Positions 51,808 to 61,166 of a stretch of DNA of 64,000 nucleotides are shown piece after piece. A model generated the notes under the pieces. That model was not told the origin of the DNA and made no database searches. It saw nothing but the letters and a program-made list of their open reading frames with translations. Position 1 is the first letter of the stretch, and every line of letters begins with the position of its first letter. Source of the DNA: Dellaglioa kimchii (GTDB taxonomy: Bacteria; Bacillota; Bacilli; Lactobacillales; Lactobacillaceae); NCBI RefSeq assembly GCF_046115505.1, contig NZ_CP170736.1:496001-560000 (forward strand), written 5' to 3'. The position numbers were made by a program, and so were the translations under genes.

Positions 51808-52698
51808 TTATTTAGTTGATTGCCCTTTTCTTAATAATTCTTGTTGATCTGAGTTTAAGAAATTACCTTCAATATCAGCCGTATTAACTAAGTTCATAAA
51901 TGCATTTGGATCAACATCACTAATTGTCATTTTTAAATTATATAATTCATAACGTGTAATAACTAACATCAAAACTTTACTTTCTTCATTTGAGAAAGCA
52001 CCTTTTGAGTCAATCACTGTAATTCCTCGAATTAATGATTTTTGGAGCGCTCCAACAACTAAATCTGCTTCTTTTGTAACAATAAATGCTGTTAACTTTT
52101 GATGTGATGTATGAATGTCGTCGACAACTCTAGACATAGCATAATTAGAAATAATTGTATACAAAGCACTTTCCCAACTGAAATAAAATCCAGCCGTTAA
52201 AATAATAATCATATTTGTTGATAACATTAATGAACCGACTGTTTTACCTGTCGTCTTAGCTAGAACAAGTGCAATGATATCCATCCCACCAGTTGAAAAT
52301 CCAAATTTCAATGCTAATCCAACGCCAATACCACTTATTACACCACCAAATAATGCTGCCATTAATGGATTAGTTGATAATTGGTGAACTGGTAAAATTA
52401 CCGTAAAGAGAGATGAAGAAGCAACGGTCAGTACACTATAATATGTAAATGAACGTCCTACTTTATACCAGCCTAATATACCAATTGGAATATTTATTAA
52501 CATAATTAAATATCCAGTACCAATTTTAATATGAAATAGATCATAAAAAATAGCAGAAAGTAATTGGGCAATACCATTGGCACCCGCTCCAAAAATATTT
52601 CCTGGAATCAGAAAGAAATTAAGGGATAATGCAATTAATAATCCCGAAAATACAATTATAACTAGTCGTTTATTTTTATCAGAAATTGATAACTTCAT
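51808..52698 (-). CDS. YitT family membrane protein (DUF161/DUF2179)
   Basis: The 296-residue protein has five or six hydrophobic segments in the first 190 residues, then a cytoplasmic C-terminal DUF2179 domain (about 205-285) that is ferredoxin-like in fold. Family motifs FFLIPGNIFGAGANGIAQLL near residue 25 and GFSTGGMDIIALVLAK near residue 130 are clear. The transport or other role of YitT proteins is not established. The 219-base divergent region upstream is shared with the dipeptidase gene and includes the palindrome TAACCGGTTA (52813-52822). Confidence 0.88.
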   Translation of the reverse strand: MKLSISDKNKRLVIIVFSGLLIALSLNFFLIPGNIFGAGANGIAQLLSAIFYDLFHIKIGTGYLIMLINIPIGILGWYKVGRSFTYYSVLTVASSSLFTVILPVHQLSTNPLMAALFGGVISGIGVGLALKFGFSTGGMDIIALVLAKTTGKTVGSLMLSTNMIIILTAGFYFSWESALYTIISNYAMSRVVDDIHTSHQKLTAFIVTKEADLVVGALQKSLIRGITVIDSKGAFSNEESKVLMLVITRYELYNLKMTISDVDPNAFMNLVNTADIEGNFLNSDQQELLRKGQSTK

Positions 52699-52917
52699 AA
52701 ATCTCCCTCCTATTATATGTGACTCTTTTCATTTTACCTTTTATTAAACAATAATATTAATAAAATGAGTAATCTCTCATTTTAAATTTCTATTAAACTA
52801 ACCTTATACAGCGTAACCGGTTAAATACGAATATTTATTTACAAATGGCGTTTAAAAATAGCAATTAAATGATAAAATGGTAATATCTAAATTTATTTAC
52901 TGGGAGGAGAAATATCC

Positions 52918-54354
52918 ATGACGACAGACCCTTTTAATTTTTCAGCATGTACAAGTGTTTTAGCTGGTTCTAAAGCAACTGCAGATGGGTCGACTTTTAT
53001 TGGCCGCAATGAAGATGCAAAAACAGCATGGCCAAAACATTTTGTTATTCATGCTCATACAGAATTTGAACAATCACCTTTATTTGAATCACCGGATAAC
53101 CATTTTAAAATGCCATTACCAAAAATTCGTGGTAAATATTCAGCTACTCCTGAATGGACGCCAAAATTTGGTATTTTTGAAGAAGATGGCTTTAATGAAT
53201 ATGGTGTTGCTATGAGCGCTACCGAAAGTGCATACGCTAATAGCAGGGTTCTCAGTTACGATCCCTTACTAACTGAAAACGGGATTGGTGAGGAAGCAAT
53301 CGTAACAATTACTCTTCCCTATATTCACTCCGCAAAAGAAGGTGTTAGTTACCTTGGATCATTAATAGAAAAATACGGATCAAGTGAAACAAATGGTGTC
53401 TTGTTCTCTGATCAAAAAAATGTTTGGTATATGGAAATTGCAACTGGTCACCATTGGGTTGCACAACGTATTCCAGATGATTCTTATGCGGTTGTTGCCA
53501 ATCAACTAGCTATTCAAGAAATTAACTTTACTGATTCCGCTAATTTTATGTTTAGTTCTGGTATTCAGAAATTTGTTTCTGATAATCATTTAAATAACCA
53601 AAAGGATTCATTTAATTTTAGAGATATCTTTGGAACTCATGATCAATCTGATGCCATTTACAGCACGCCAAGAGTTTGGTATGGCCAATTACTTTTAACA
53701 CCATCAGTTGCTTCACAAGATCCTATGAGCATGAATTTACCGTTCATTCGTCAGGCTGATCATTTAATTCAACGTGAAGATTTAGAACAAATTCTTGGCT
53801 CGCATTTCCAAGGAACTCAATATGATCCGATTGGAACTGGTTCAATCAGTGATAAACATAAATTCAGACCCATTAGTTTAGCAAAAACACAAGAGTCTCA
53901 TATTTTACAAATTAGACCTGATTTACCTTTTGAAATTGGTGGTATTCACTGGCTATCAATGGGTGTTACGGCTCAAAGTGTTTATGTACCCTTCTTTGCT
54001 GGTATTACGGATACACCGGAGAATTATAAAATTGGTACCGATGTATATGATGACAAATCTGCTTACTGGTTATATAAACAATTAGGTATTTTGGTTGATT
54101 CACATTACTTAGAATTTGGCTCATTGCTAAAAGATCTCCAAAAAGATTTATTAAGTCAATTTAATGCCTCTGTAAAATGGATTCAAACAGAATCAATTTC
54201 CAAAAGTGGCACAGAACTAACGGATTTTTTAACTAAAGAAAATCTAAAAATTACTGAAGCTGCTGAAATCAAGGTTAAGGCCTTAATTAGTCAGCTAATT
54301 ACATTATCAACTGACCTATCACCATTAAATTTTAAAACTGACCAAAACTTATAA
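52918..54354 (+). CDS. pepD: C69 family dipeptidase (PepD)
   Basis: The 478-residue Ntn hydrolase has the catalytic Cys in FSACTSVLAGSKATADGST near residue 11; in this family the Cys becomes N-terminal after processing. FIGRNEDAKTAWPKHF and NEYGVAMSATES follow, as in lactobacillal PepD, a broad-specificity dipeptidase. GGGAGGAG precedes the ATG. It is 33 bases upstream of an amino-acid permease in one probable transcript, which links peptide breakdown to amino-acid exchange. Confidence 0.92.
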   Translation: MTTDPFNFSACTSVLAGSKATADGSTFIGRNEDAKTAWPKHFVIHAHTEFEQSPLFESPDNHFKMPLPKIRGKYSATPEWTPKFGIFEEDGFNEYGVAMSATESAYANSRVLSYDPLLTENGIGEEAIVTITLPYIHSAKEGVSYLGSLIEKYGSSETNGVLFSDQKNVWYMEIATGHHWVAQRIPDDSYAVVANQLAIQEINFTDSANFMFSSGIQKFVSDNHLNNQKDSFNFRDIFGTHDQSDAIYSTPRVWYGQLLLTPSVASQDPMSMNLPFIRQADHLIQREDLEQILGSHFQGTQYDPIGTGSISDKHKFRPISLAKTQESHILQIRPDLPFEIGGIHWLSMGVTAQSVYVPFFAGITDTPENYKIGTDVYDDKSAYWLYKQLGILVDSHYLEFGSLLKDLQKDLLSQFNASVKWIQTESISKSGTELTDFLTKENLKITEAAEIKVKALISQLITLSTDLSPLNFKTDQNL

Positions 54355-54387
54355 ATATAAGAAACCGAAAGGAATTACAAAAGTCTT

Positions 54388-55860
54388 ATGGACAAACAAA
54401 AGAAAATTTCCCTAACAAGTTTCATTTTAATGATTTTTACAACTATTTTTGGATTTGCTAATACTCCCGTCGCCTTTATTCAAATGGGTTATGCTAGTAT
54501 TATCTGGTATGTTTTAGCAGCATTCTTCTTTTTCTTACCAACTGCTTTAATGTTTGCAGAATATGGTTCAGCTTTAAATGAATCAAAAGGTGGCATTTAT
54601 TCTTGGTTAGCTGAATCAATTGGCCCCAAGCTTGCTTTCACAGGAACATTTATTTGGCTGTTTGCATGGATTGTCTGGATGGTATCAATTGCATCTAAAG
54701 TTTGGATTCCACTTTCAACAATTTTTTCTGGAAGTGATCAAACACAATCTTGGGCTATCTTTGACCTATCTTCAACACAAACTATTGGTATTCTCGCAAT
54801 CCTTTGGATTATGCTAGTTACCTTTGTTGCTAGTCGAGGTATCAGTAGTATTGCCAAGATTTCTTCAGTTGGTGGTATTGCTATCTTAGGTTTAAATGTT
54901 ATCTTTTTACTATTAAGTATTGTTATTTTAATTGTTAATCACGGTGCACTCCAAGAACCATGGCACGGTATGACAAGTATTATAACTTCTAGAAATCCTA
55001 GCTATCAATCACCTATCGCGCTAATTTCATTTATTGTTTTTGCTATCTTTGCATACGGTGGTATGGAATCAGTTAGTGGTGTTACAGATAGTATTAAAAA
55101 TCCTAAGAAAAATTTTCCAAAGGGTTTAATCATTTCCACTTTATTAATTCTTTTTGCTTACTCGATCTCAATCTTCTTCTGGGGTGTTAGTACAAACTGG
55201 AGTAAACTTGGTGGTCAAAACGCCAACCTAGGTAATATCTCTTACGTATTGATGGAAAACTTAGGTAATTTTGCAGGTCAAAGCTTTGGTATGAGCGCAA
55301 GTGATTCGACAATTTTTGGTCATACACTTGCTAGAATTACCGGTTTAAGCATGTTCATGGCTTATACAGGTGCATTCTTCGTCTTGATTTACTCTCCACT
55401 TAAATCATTTATTCTTGGGACACCTAAGGATATCTGGCCAGCAAAAATGACGAAATTAAATAAACATAGTATGCCTGAATTTGCAATGTGGATTCAAGCT
55501 GCCGTCGTTATTGTCATTATTATGGCCGTTTCATTTGGAGGTTCAAATTCAACATTGTTCTATTCAAAATTAACATTAATGGGAAATATCTCAACTTCTG
55601 TACCTTATCTATTTTTAATTGGTGCATTTCCATTCTTTAAAAAACGTCAAGACTTAAATCGACCTTTTGAAGTTTATAAGAATAGAACTCTTACAAATAT
55701 TATTACTATTGTCGTCTGGTTAGTTTTAGCCTTTGGAATTATTTTCACTGTTATCAGCGATACATTAAGTAATGCTCTCTGGATGATATCTGGTCCTGTC
55801 CTTTCTGGATTAGTCGCTTTCCTATACTACACACGTTATGAGAGAAAAATTAAAAAATAA
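54388..55860 (+). CDS. APC family amino acid permease (YjeM/GadC-like)
   Basis: The 490-residue protein has about 12-13 membrane helices. The N-terminal FTTIFGFANTPVAFIQMGYAS and ESKGGIYSWLAESIG near residue 70 fit the glutamate/GABA-antiporter branch of the APC superfamily, closest in appearance to E. coli YjeM. The substrate is not known. It follows pepD by 33 bases, so its substrate may be a dipeptide breakdown product; that is inference. Ends at a strong terminator. Confidence 0.85.
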   Translation: MDKQKKISLTSFILMIFTTIFGFANTPVAFIQMGYASIIWYVLAAFFFFLPTALMFAEYGSALNESKGGIYSWLAESIGPKLAFTGTFIWLFAWIVWMVSIASKVWIPLSTIFSGSDQTQSWAIFDLSSTQTIGILAILWIMLVTFVASRGISSIAKISSVGGIAILGLNVIFLLLSIVILIVNHGALQEPWHGMTSIITSRNPSYQSPIALISFIVFAIFAYGGMESVSGVTDSIKNPKKNFPKGLIISTLLILFAYSISIFFWGVSTNWSKLGGQNANLGNISYVLMENLGNFAGQSFGMSASDSTIFGHTLARITGLSMFMAYTGAFFVLIYSPLKSFILGTPKDIWPAKMTKLNKHSMPEFAMWIQAAVVIVIIMAVSFGGSNSTLFYSKLTLMGNISTSVPYLFLIGAFPFFKKRQDLNRPFEVYKNRTLTNIITIVVWLVLAFGIIFTVISDTLSNALWMISGPVLSGLVAFLYYTRYERKIKK

Positions 55861-55905
55861 ACTAAAAAAATCGTAAACAATAAAAATTGTTTACGATTTT
55901 TTTTA
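55861..55905. terminator. Bidirectional terminator after the APC permease gene
   Basis: AAAAAAATCGTAAACAA pairs with TTGTTTACGATTTTTTT around a 6-base loop. Its right end touches the stop codon of the convergent HesB-like gene. Confidence 0.88.
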
Positions 55906-56259
55906 GTTTTTAACAAGACTTTCTAAAGTAACATTACCTGTTAATAGTCCTGAATTATCTCCATGCAATGCTAAACTATTAAATCGTTCATTTACGACAA
56001 GTTGCATATTCTCATCCATATAAGTTTTGCTGTATTCTTTTACTCTAATGGGACCTAAATCTGAATCAATTGTTCCATCATATGCCTTGCTATCGTTCTG
56101 ATCATCAATTACTAACATTCTAAAGCTTGAATCTAACGTACATGTTCCTTCATTTGATAAAGCACCAACACCATCGTCAAAATCAAGCAAGATTTCTGAA
56201 TCATTCCCCATAAGTTTCATAATCTTACTTTTTGCGTCTTCACTTATTTTTAAATACAT
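55903..56259 (-). CDS. HesB/IscA-like (Fe-S biosynthesis domain) protein
   Basis: The 118-residue protein resembles the iron-sulfur biosynthesis (HesB-like) family of lactobacilli: start MYLKISEDAKSKI, central LDFDDGVGALS-x-GTC-LDSSFRMLV and a late LVVNERFNSLALHG. A-type carriers use three Cys; only one Cys (in GTCTLDS) is seen here, so cluster carriage of the usual kind is doubtful. No other suf/isc gene is close. Monocistronic. Confidence 0.7.
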   Translation of the reverse strand: MYLKISEDAKSKIMKLMGNDSEILLDFDDGVGALSNEGTCTLDSSFRMLVIDDQNDSKAYDGTIDSDLGPIRVKEYSKTYMDENMQLVVNERFNSLALHGDNSGLLTGNVTLESLVKN

Positions 56260-56376
56260 GAAATTACCAGCTTTCTTATTTAATAATTACATTGTACACC
56301 ACTGATTATTTTAGACAAGTATGACGACTTAGGTTCATCATGGTATGATAGTTCTAATTAGAAAGCGAGGAATATA

Positions 56377-57363
56377 ATGACCAAAATTAATATAACAAAT
56401 AACTTATTTGGTAGTAGCTCACAATTTAAAAGTCCACATTCAATCGTTCAATTTAACATTGATTCACAACTAAATGAACAACCAGACGCTCTTTTTCTTT
56501 CATACTTCTCAATAGATATCCATGAAAAAATTCTTGAATCTGACATGATGCAAAAATTACCTATCTATTTGTCCAAAGAAGCATTTGAATTAAAACAACA
56601 ATTTGCCTTACTAGGTAAAATTAGTGAAACACACTTAAATTATAAAATTATTCCGATTAATACTGCACTAACAATTGGTGATTTTACAGTAATTGCTTTT
56701 TTATCTGATTCAATATACACGGGTTCATTAGCTTTTTTAGTAGAAGATGAAATGCAGAAACAAGCCTTTTTAGCTGGTGATACTCGTTTAGCTGGCCCTC
56801 ATAAAAAGAGAACTAAGAAATGGATTCATGACTTAAATCGCCTACCATTAGATGTTCTTATTTTGAATACTGTGAATATGATAGATACTAATTATTACAC
56901 TGAAATTACGGTTCTAGATCATCTCATTAAACTTCTAAAAGTAGAAGAATTAACTGCTGTCAACGTCGCCAACGAAAATCTTTATTTAATTCATAAGTTA
57001 GCGACAATGGCTAAAAAATTAGATAAAATAATCGCACTAGATAAGACAACCTATCAATTATTAACGTATTTTTATCCTGATACAGAAGTAATTTCATTAA
57101 ATGAAGATACTTCTGTATCAATTAAAAGGCATCCTGAGAAATATATCTTGGTAAATATAGAAAATGAGTTAGGCGATTTTAATTTGTCTACCCAAAATAC
57201 CTATTCATTAACTGATTTATTGGAAAATAATAATAATAGTCTCCCCATCAATTCACATTTATCTTCATTAGAGGTACCTGAATTGTTAAATCGATTAACA
57301 CATAAACCTAAGAAACTTATATTGATAGACCCAAATTTTGACAATACTATTGTAACTTATTAA
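56377..57363 (+). CDS. Degenerate metallo-beta-lactamase-fold protein, RNase J-like
   Basis: The 328-residue protein follows the order of an RNase J beta-lactamase core. DALFLSYFSIDIHEKI sits where T-H-G-H-E-D-H-I should be, keeping Asp but lacking the His pair. IGDFTVIAFLSDSIYTGSLAF stands for the HSIPxS strand-loop, AFLAGDTRLAGPH for the TGDF motif, and PLDVLILNTVNM for the next strand. Most metal ligands are absent, so it is probably not a nuclease. The C-terminal 120 residues match nothing I recognise. It is followed 46 bases later by an MFS pump. Role unknown. Confidence 0.55.
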   Translation: MTKINITNNLFGSSSQFKSPHSIVQFNIDSQLNEQPDALFLSYFSIDIHEKILESDMMQKLPIYLSKEAFELKQQFALLGKISETHLNYKIIPINTALTIGDFTVIAFLSDSIYTGSLAFLVEDEMQKQAFLAGDTRLAGPHKKRTKKWIHDLNRLPLDVLILNTVNMIDTNYYTEITVLDHLIKLLKVEELTAVNVANENLYLIHKLATMAKKLDKIIALDKTTYQLLTYFYPDTEVISLNEDTSVSIKRHPEKYILVNIENELGDFNLSTQNTYSLTDLLENNNNSLPINSHLSSLEVPELLNRLTHKPKKLILIDPNFDNTIVTY

Positions 57364-57409
57364 TATTTATTCTATGGTATATTTATTAATCATTTAAAAG
57401 GACGTGAAA

Positions 57410-58627
57410 TTGTTGGTTTTTTCTTATTTTAAAAATCCTAAAAAGCATGAATTATTTTTAACCTTCTTATTAGGAACATTAAGTGCTTTTGGTCCATTAT
57501 CAATGGATATGTATTTGCCAGCATTACCAGTCATTCAGCAACACTTACATACAACTGCATCGCTTACCCAGTTGACGATTACGACTTGTTTACTTGGATT
57601 GGCGCTTGGACAACTAATAGTTGGACCCTACAGTGATAAAATTGGCCGTAGAAAGCCATTACTTTTGGGACTCATCTTGTTCGCTATTACCTCTATCATC
57701 GCAGCAACAAGTCAGAATATAACAATTTTGGTTATTATCCGATTATTACAAGGCTTAGCGGGATCTGCTGGACTTGTAATCTCTCGAGCAATAGCTAGAG
57801 ACCTATACACCGGAAAAAAATTAACCAGTTTTTTCTCTCTCTTAATGGCTGTTAATGGAATTTTCCCGATTATTTCACCGATTCTTGGCAGTTTTATTCT
57901 AAAATTCACATCTTGGCGCGGTATCTTTGTTATCTTAACTGTCATCGGTTTGCTTTTATTTCTGCTTGTATTAGTGACATTACCAGAAACTAACCAGATT
58001 ATGCCTGATAAGTCGCAATCAAATACTGGTGATTCAACGAAAAAAATTCTTAAAAATTTAATTTTTGATAAATTTTTCTTGAGTTATGCTCTAATTCAAG
58101 GCTTTATCTCAGGCGCAATGTTCTGTTATATTTCTGGATCATCATTTGTTTTACAAAATCTTTTTGATCTATCCTCCAATATGTTCAGTTTAGTTTACGC
58201 AATTAATGGTTTAGGTATCGTTATAATGTCTCAATTAAGTTCACGAATTTCAGATACTTTTTCTGAACAAACTGGTCTAAAATTAGGTGTTTACCTTGCA
58301 TTATTTGGTAGCCTACTATTAACGGCCTCATTATTTATTAGTAACTCGTTATTATTAGTGCTCGTCAGTTTATTTTTAATTGTTTCTATGGTTGGTATCG
58401 TCAATACAACGGCCTTCTCATTAGCTATGCAGAAACAAGGACAACACGCAGGAAGTGCTTCTGCCATACTTGGCGTTGGTATGAACCTAGTTGGAAGCAT
58501 TCTTTCTCCATTCGTCGGAATCATGGGGGACCATTCTTATGTTCCAATGACAATTTTAATCTTACTGTGCGAAATTTGTGCTTTAATCATTTACTTAAAT
58601 ATATCCACAAAAAAAGCAGAACTTTAA
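57410..58627 (+). CDS. MFS transporter, Bcr/CflA drug-resistance type
   Basis: The roughly 405-residue protein has 12 predicted helices. Family signs are MDMYLPALPVIQQHL after the first helix, GPYSDKIGRRKPLLLG near residue 75 (motif A) and RLLQGLAGSAGLVISRAIARD near residue 110 (split as LLQGLAGSAGLV and RAIARDLY). The group exports antibiotics such as bicyclomycin, or cysteine; its substrate here is unknown. TTG at 57410, 7 bases after AAAGGA, is the best start; a GTG at 57404 is too close to the RBS. The stop lies at the centre of a 57-base palindrome. Confidence 0.87.
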   Translation: MLVFSYFKNPKKHELFLTFLLGTLSAFGPLSMDMYLPALPVIQQHLHTTASLTQLTITTCLLGLALGQLIVGPYSDKIGRRKPLLLGLILFAITSIIAATSQNITILVIIRLLQGLAGSAGLVISRAIARDLYTGKKLTSFFSLLMAVNGIFPIISPILGSFILKFTSWRGIFVILTVIGLLLFLLVLVTLPETNQIMPDKSQSNTGDSTKKILKNLIFDKFFLSYALIQGFISGAMFCYISGSSFVLQNLFDLSSNMFSLVYAINGLGIVIMSQLSSRISDTFSEQTGLKLGVYLALFGSLLLTASLFISNSLLLVLVSLFLIVSMVGIVNTTAFSLAMQKQGQHAGSASAILGVGMNLVGSILSPFVGIMGDHSYVPMTILILLCEICALIIYLNISTKKAEL

Positions 58628-58653
58628 GTTCTGCTTTTTTTGTGGATATATTT
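58597..58653. terminator. 57-base perfect palindrome / terminator spanning the MFS stop codon
   Basis: Two 28-base perfect arms meet at a single T (58625), the first base of the stop codon. The inner part GCAGAACTT/AAGTTCTGC with T7 is a usable terminator; the outer arms CCACA/TGTGG and AAATATAT/ATATATTT extend it far beyond normal length. Confidence 0.8.
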
Positions 58654-58816
58654 ATTTGTATGACGCAAGAACATAATGATACGACTATTTAATTATCTAC
58701 CCTAAAGTGTGATAACTGATTTTTGAACAGCTTTAACCTTTATTTAAAATAGATTATATCTATAAATTGGTACTTACAACCAATTTTTTACTGATTATTG
58801 TATCTACTAATATCTA

Positions 58817-59275
58817 TTATTTATTATTTTTAGTTAAACCAAGTTTAATTTGACATTCTGGACAATATCCAAGCGTTTCGACATGTGTACTTTCAATTAA
58901 GTAGCCACTTTGACGTTCAGCCTCTTGCTCTGCCTCATGAAAAGTTAATTCTGTAAAAATATCTGTTATTTTACCGCAATTTAGACAAATAGCGTGATAA
59001 TGTGGTATGCCAAAGTAATCGTAATGCATTTTACCGTCATCGCCATTAGACAATTCTATCACTAATTTTTGAGCAACTAATATTTGTAACGTATTATAGA
59101 CGGTGGCTATACCTAACCCTACGCTCCCATCTTTAATTCCGTTGAAAATTTGTTCAACAGATGGATGGTTGTGTTGCGTTACTAAATATTCAAGAATTAT
59201 TTTACGCTGTGGTGTTATACGTACACCACGTTCTTTTAAAACTTCTAAAGCCTGGTCAAGATTTTTATCGATCAA
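58817..59275 (-). CDS. perR: Fur family regulator, PerR-like
   Basis: The 152-residue protein has the Fur winged helix (RITPQRKIILEYL near residue 18; GLGIATVYNTLQIL near residue 53), the metal-binding HYHAICLNCGKITDIF near residue 92, and a second Cys pair in GYCPECQ near residue 137 for structural zinc. The Asp in KITDIF is at the place where PerR has Asp and Fur has Glu, which favours PerR, a peroxide-sensing Fe/Mn repressor. A near-consensus PerR box lies in the divergent promoter region. Confidence 0.85.
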   Translation of the reverse strand: MIDKNLDQALEVLKERGVRITPQRKIILEYLVTQHNHPSVEQIFNGIKDGSVGLGIATVYNTLQILVAQKLVIELSNGDDGKMHYDYFGIPHYHAICLNCGKITDIFTELTFHEAEQEAERQSGYLIESTHVETLGYCPECQIKLGLTKNNK

Positions 59276-59317
59276 TTTAACGACCCCCGTTTTCTTAATT
59301 AACTGTGTCCATTATCT

Positions 59318-59388
59318 CATATTTTATAAAATATGTGGACTTTATCTATTGAATTGATTTATAATGATTATATATTTAGAACCATTAT
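59318..59388. promoter_or_regulatory. perR-VIT divergent control region with PerR box
   Basis: TTATAATGATTATAT (59359-59373) matches the B. subtilis PerR box TTATAATNATTATAA at 14 of 15 positions. It overlaps a possible promoter for the VIT genes (TTGAAT near 59350). A perfect 18-bp palindrome CATATTTTATAAAATATG lies at 59318-59335 on the perR side, a second candidate operator. Confidence 0.7.
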
Positions 59389-59406
59389 AACAAAGGAGAG
59401 AGAGTT

Positions 59407-60087
59407 ATGTCTAAAAAATTATCATTATCTCAGAAAATAAACGTTTTAAGAGCTAGTGTTATGGGTGCTAATGATGGTATTCTTTCCGTTGCTGGGATTG
59501 TCATTGGTGTCGCTGGTGCTACGAATAATAATTTTTCTATTTTCATTTCAGGTATTGCTGGTATGCTTGCCGGTACTGTCTCAATGGCTATGGGAGAATA
59601 TGTTTCTGTAAGTACTCAAAAAGATTCACAAGAAGTTGCCACTGCTAACTCTAAGTACAATCTAAAACATAATTATGATAAGGAATATAATTATGTTTAT
59701 CAAAAATATTTTAAAACAGGTATTTCTTCATCCTTAGCATTAAAAGCTACAGATGAAATGATGTCGGCTAACCCATTAGATACTATCGTGCGTGAAAAAT
59801 ATGGCTTTGATCCTAACGTCTATACGGATCCTTATGCGGCAGCGATTGCATCAATGATTTCTTTTCCGATTGGATCATTGCTGCCTTTACTTGCAATTAC
59901 TTTATTCCCTGCTGAATTCAAGGTCATTGCGACATCTATTTCTGTTATTATTGCACTAGCTATCACAGGATTTAGTGCTGCAACTTTAGGTAACTCGAAT
60001 CGGACGAAATCTGTTATTCGTAATATTGTTTCTGGTATTTTAACAATGCTAGTCACTTACTTTATTGGTACTTTATTTGCTCATTAG
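59407..60087 (+). CDS. VIT/CCC1 family metal transporter 1
   Basis: The 226-residue VIT1/CCC1-family membrane protein has five predicted helices. LRASVMGANDGILSVAGIVIG near residue 14 (split) and MAMGEYVSVSTQKD near residue 60 hold the conserved Asp, Met and Glu of the metal path; the cytoplasmic metal-binding helices have Glu and Asp residues. Family members move Fe2+ or Mn2+ out of the cytosol. The PerR box upstream suggests control by metal or peroxide. RBS AAAGGAG. Confidence 0.9.
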   Translation: MSKKLSLSQKINVLRASVMGANDGILSVAGIVIGVAGATNNNFSIFISGIAGMLAGTVSMAMGEYVSVSTQKDSQEVATANSKYNLKHNYDKEYNYVYQKYFKTGISSSLALKATDEMMSANPLDTIVREKYGFDPNVYTDPYAAAIASMISFPIGSLLPLLAITLFPAEFKVIATSISVIIALAITGFSAATLGNSNRTKSVIRNIVSGILTMLVTYFIGTLFAH

Positions 60088-60105
60088 GAAAGGACACTTA
60101 ATTTC

Positions 60106-60804
60106 ATGACATCTGAAACCAAAATTAAACAAAAAAAATATAAAACAATGGATGAAAAACTCAATTCACTTCGAGCAGGTATACTAGGATCTAATGATGG
60201 TATTTTAACTGTTGTAGGTGTCCTATTCAGTGTTGCAGCAGCTACAACAGATAATTTCATTATTTTCATCGCTGGTTTAACTGATTTAATAGCTTGCGCA
60301 TTTTCTATGGCAGCTGGTGAATATGCCTCTGTCAGTTCACAAAGTGACACCGAAAAAGCAGCTGTAGCCGTCGAAAAGCAGCGTATGATTACGAGTCGTG
60401 CTGATCAAATTCATGAAGTTCAAAATTTCTATACAGCTAAAGGCGTCTCTGAAGAAACCTCTTTTGAAATTGCTACAGAATTGATGCAAAAAAAGCCACT
60501 CGAAACGATTATTAATGTTAAATACGGTCTCGAATTAGGACATTATATGAACCCTTGGGATGCCGCTTTTTCTTCACTTATCTCTGCAGCTTTAGGTGGT
60601 ATTTTCCCACTACTTGCCATCATTGTATTACCAAATGATTGGAAAATGATTGGTACAATTATTGCGGTTTCAGTAGCGGTGGCTTTAACAGCCTTTATTA
60701 GCTCCAAACTAGGTGATGGTAAAATTAAAGTTGCCATTATACGAAATATTATCATTGGTTTAATAACCATGTTAATTCATTACGGGATTGGCCAATTTTT
60801 TTAG
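60106..60804 (+). CDS. VIT/CCC1 family metal transporter 2
   Basis: The 232-residue paralogue of the preceding gene lies 18 bases downstream. The same landmarks recur: SLRAGILGSNDGILTVVGVLF near residue 17 (split) and MAAGEYASVSSQSDTEKAA near residue 67. The two proteins have diverged considerably, so the duplication is old. They may form one heteromer or two transporters with different metals. Confidence 0.9.
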   Translation: MTSETKIKQKKYKTMDEKLNSLRAGILGSNDGILTVVGVLFSVAAATTDNFIIFIAGLTDLIACAFSMAAGEYASVSSQSDTEKAAVAVEKQRMITSRADQIHEVQNFYTAKGVSEETSFEIATELMQKKPLETIINVKYGLELGHYMNPWDAAFSSLISAALGGIFPLLAIIVLPNDWKMIGTIIAVSVAVALTAFISSKLGDGKIKVAIIRNIIIGLITMLIHYGIGQFF

Positions 60805-60948
60805 ACATATCATTATGACCCCTGCCCAAACTAGTTAAATATTTTTTCCCAACTTATTTGTTGTCATAGACACATTTTATATAGCGCATTAGCTTTCAAA
60901 ATGTTTATAAATTTTGAACTAAACCACTCTATACTCTTAAAACTCATA

Positions 60949-60987
60949 CAAAAAAGTTCTAATCACTTAGCGATTAGAACTTTTTTA
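60949..60987 (+). terminator. Terminator after the VIT genes
   Basis: AAAAAAGTTCTAATC pairs with GATTAGAACTTTTTT around a 7-base loop, about 145 bases after the second VIT gene. The remaining gap to 61166 shows no convincing gene. Confidence 0.85.
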
Positions 60988-61166
60988 ATATCATTCATCA
61001 GCAATAGTTGACAAGGGCCTATATTTTATACTATTTTAAATAATTAACTACAGCACTCGCCATCGGCATTATTTGATTAATATACTGTACATATTTAAAA
61101 TCATTAAGACTATTTTTACAATGTACAACTATACATAGTTCATCACAATAATAATCAAGCGCTATT

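Noticed and set aside
52826..52835. PurBox-like ATACGAAT upstream of pepD
   Set aside because: The invariant C after CGAA is T, and no -35/-10 pair lies at the 40-base spacing found at purE and purC.
60805..60948. Gap after the second VIT gene
   Set aside because: I looked for a small RNA or gene and saw only AT-rich sequence leading to the terminator.
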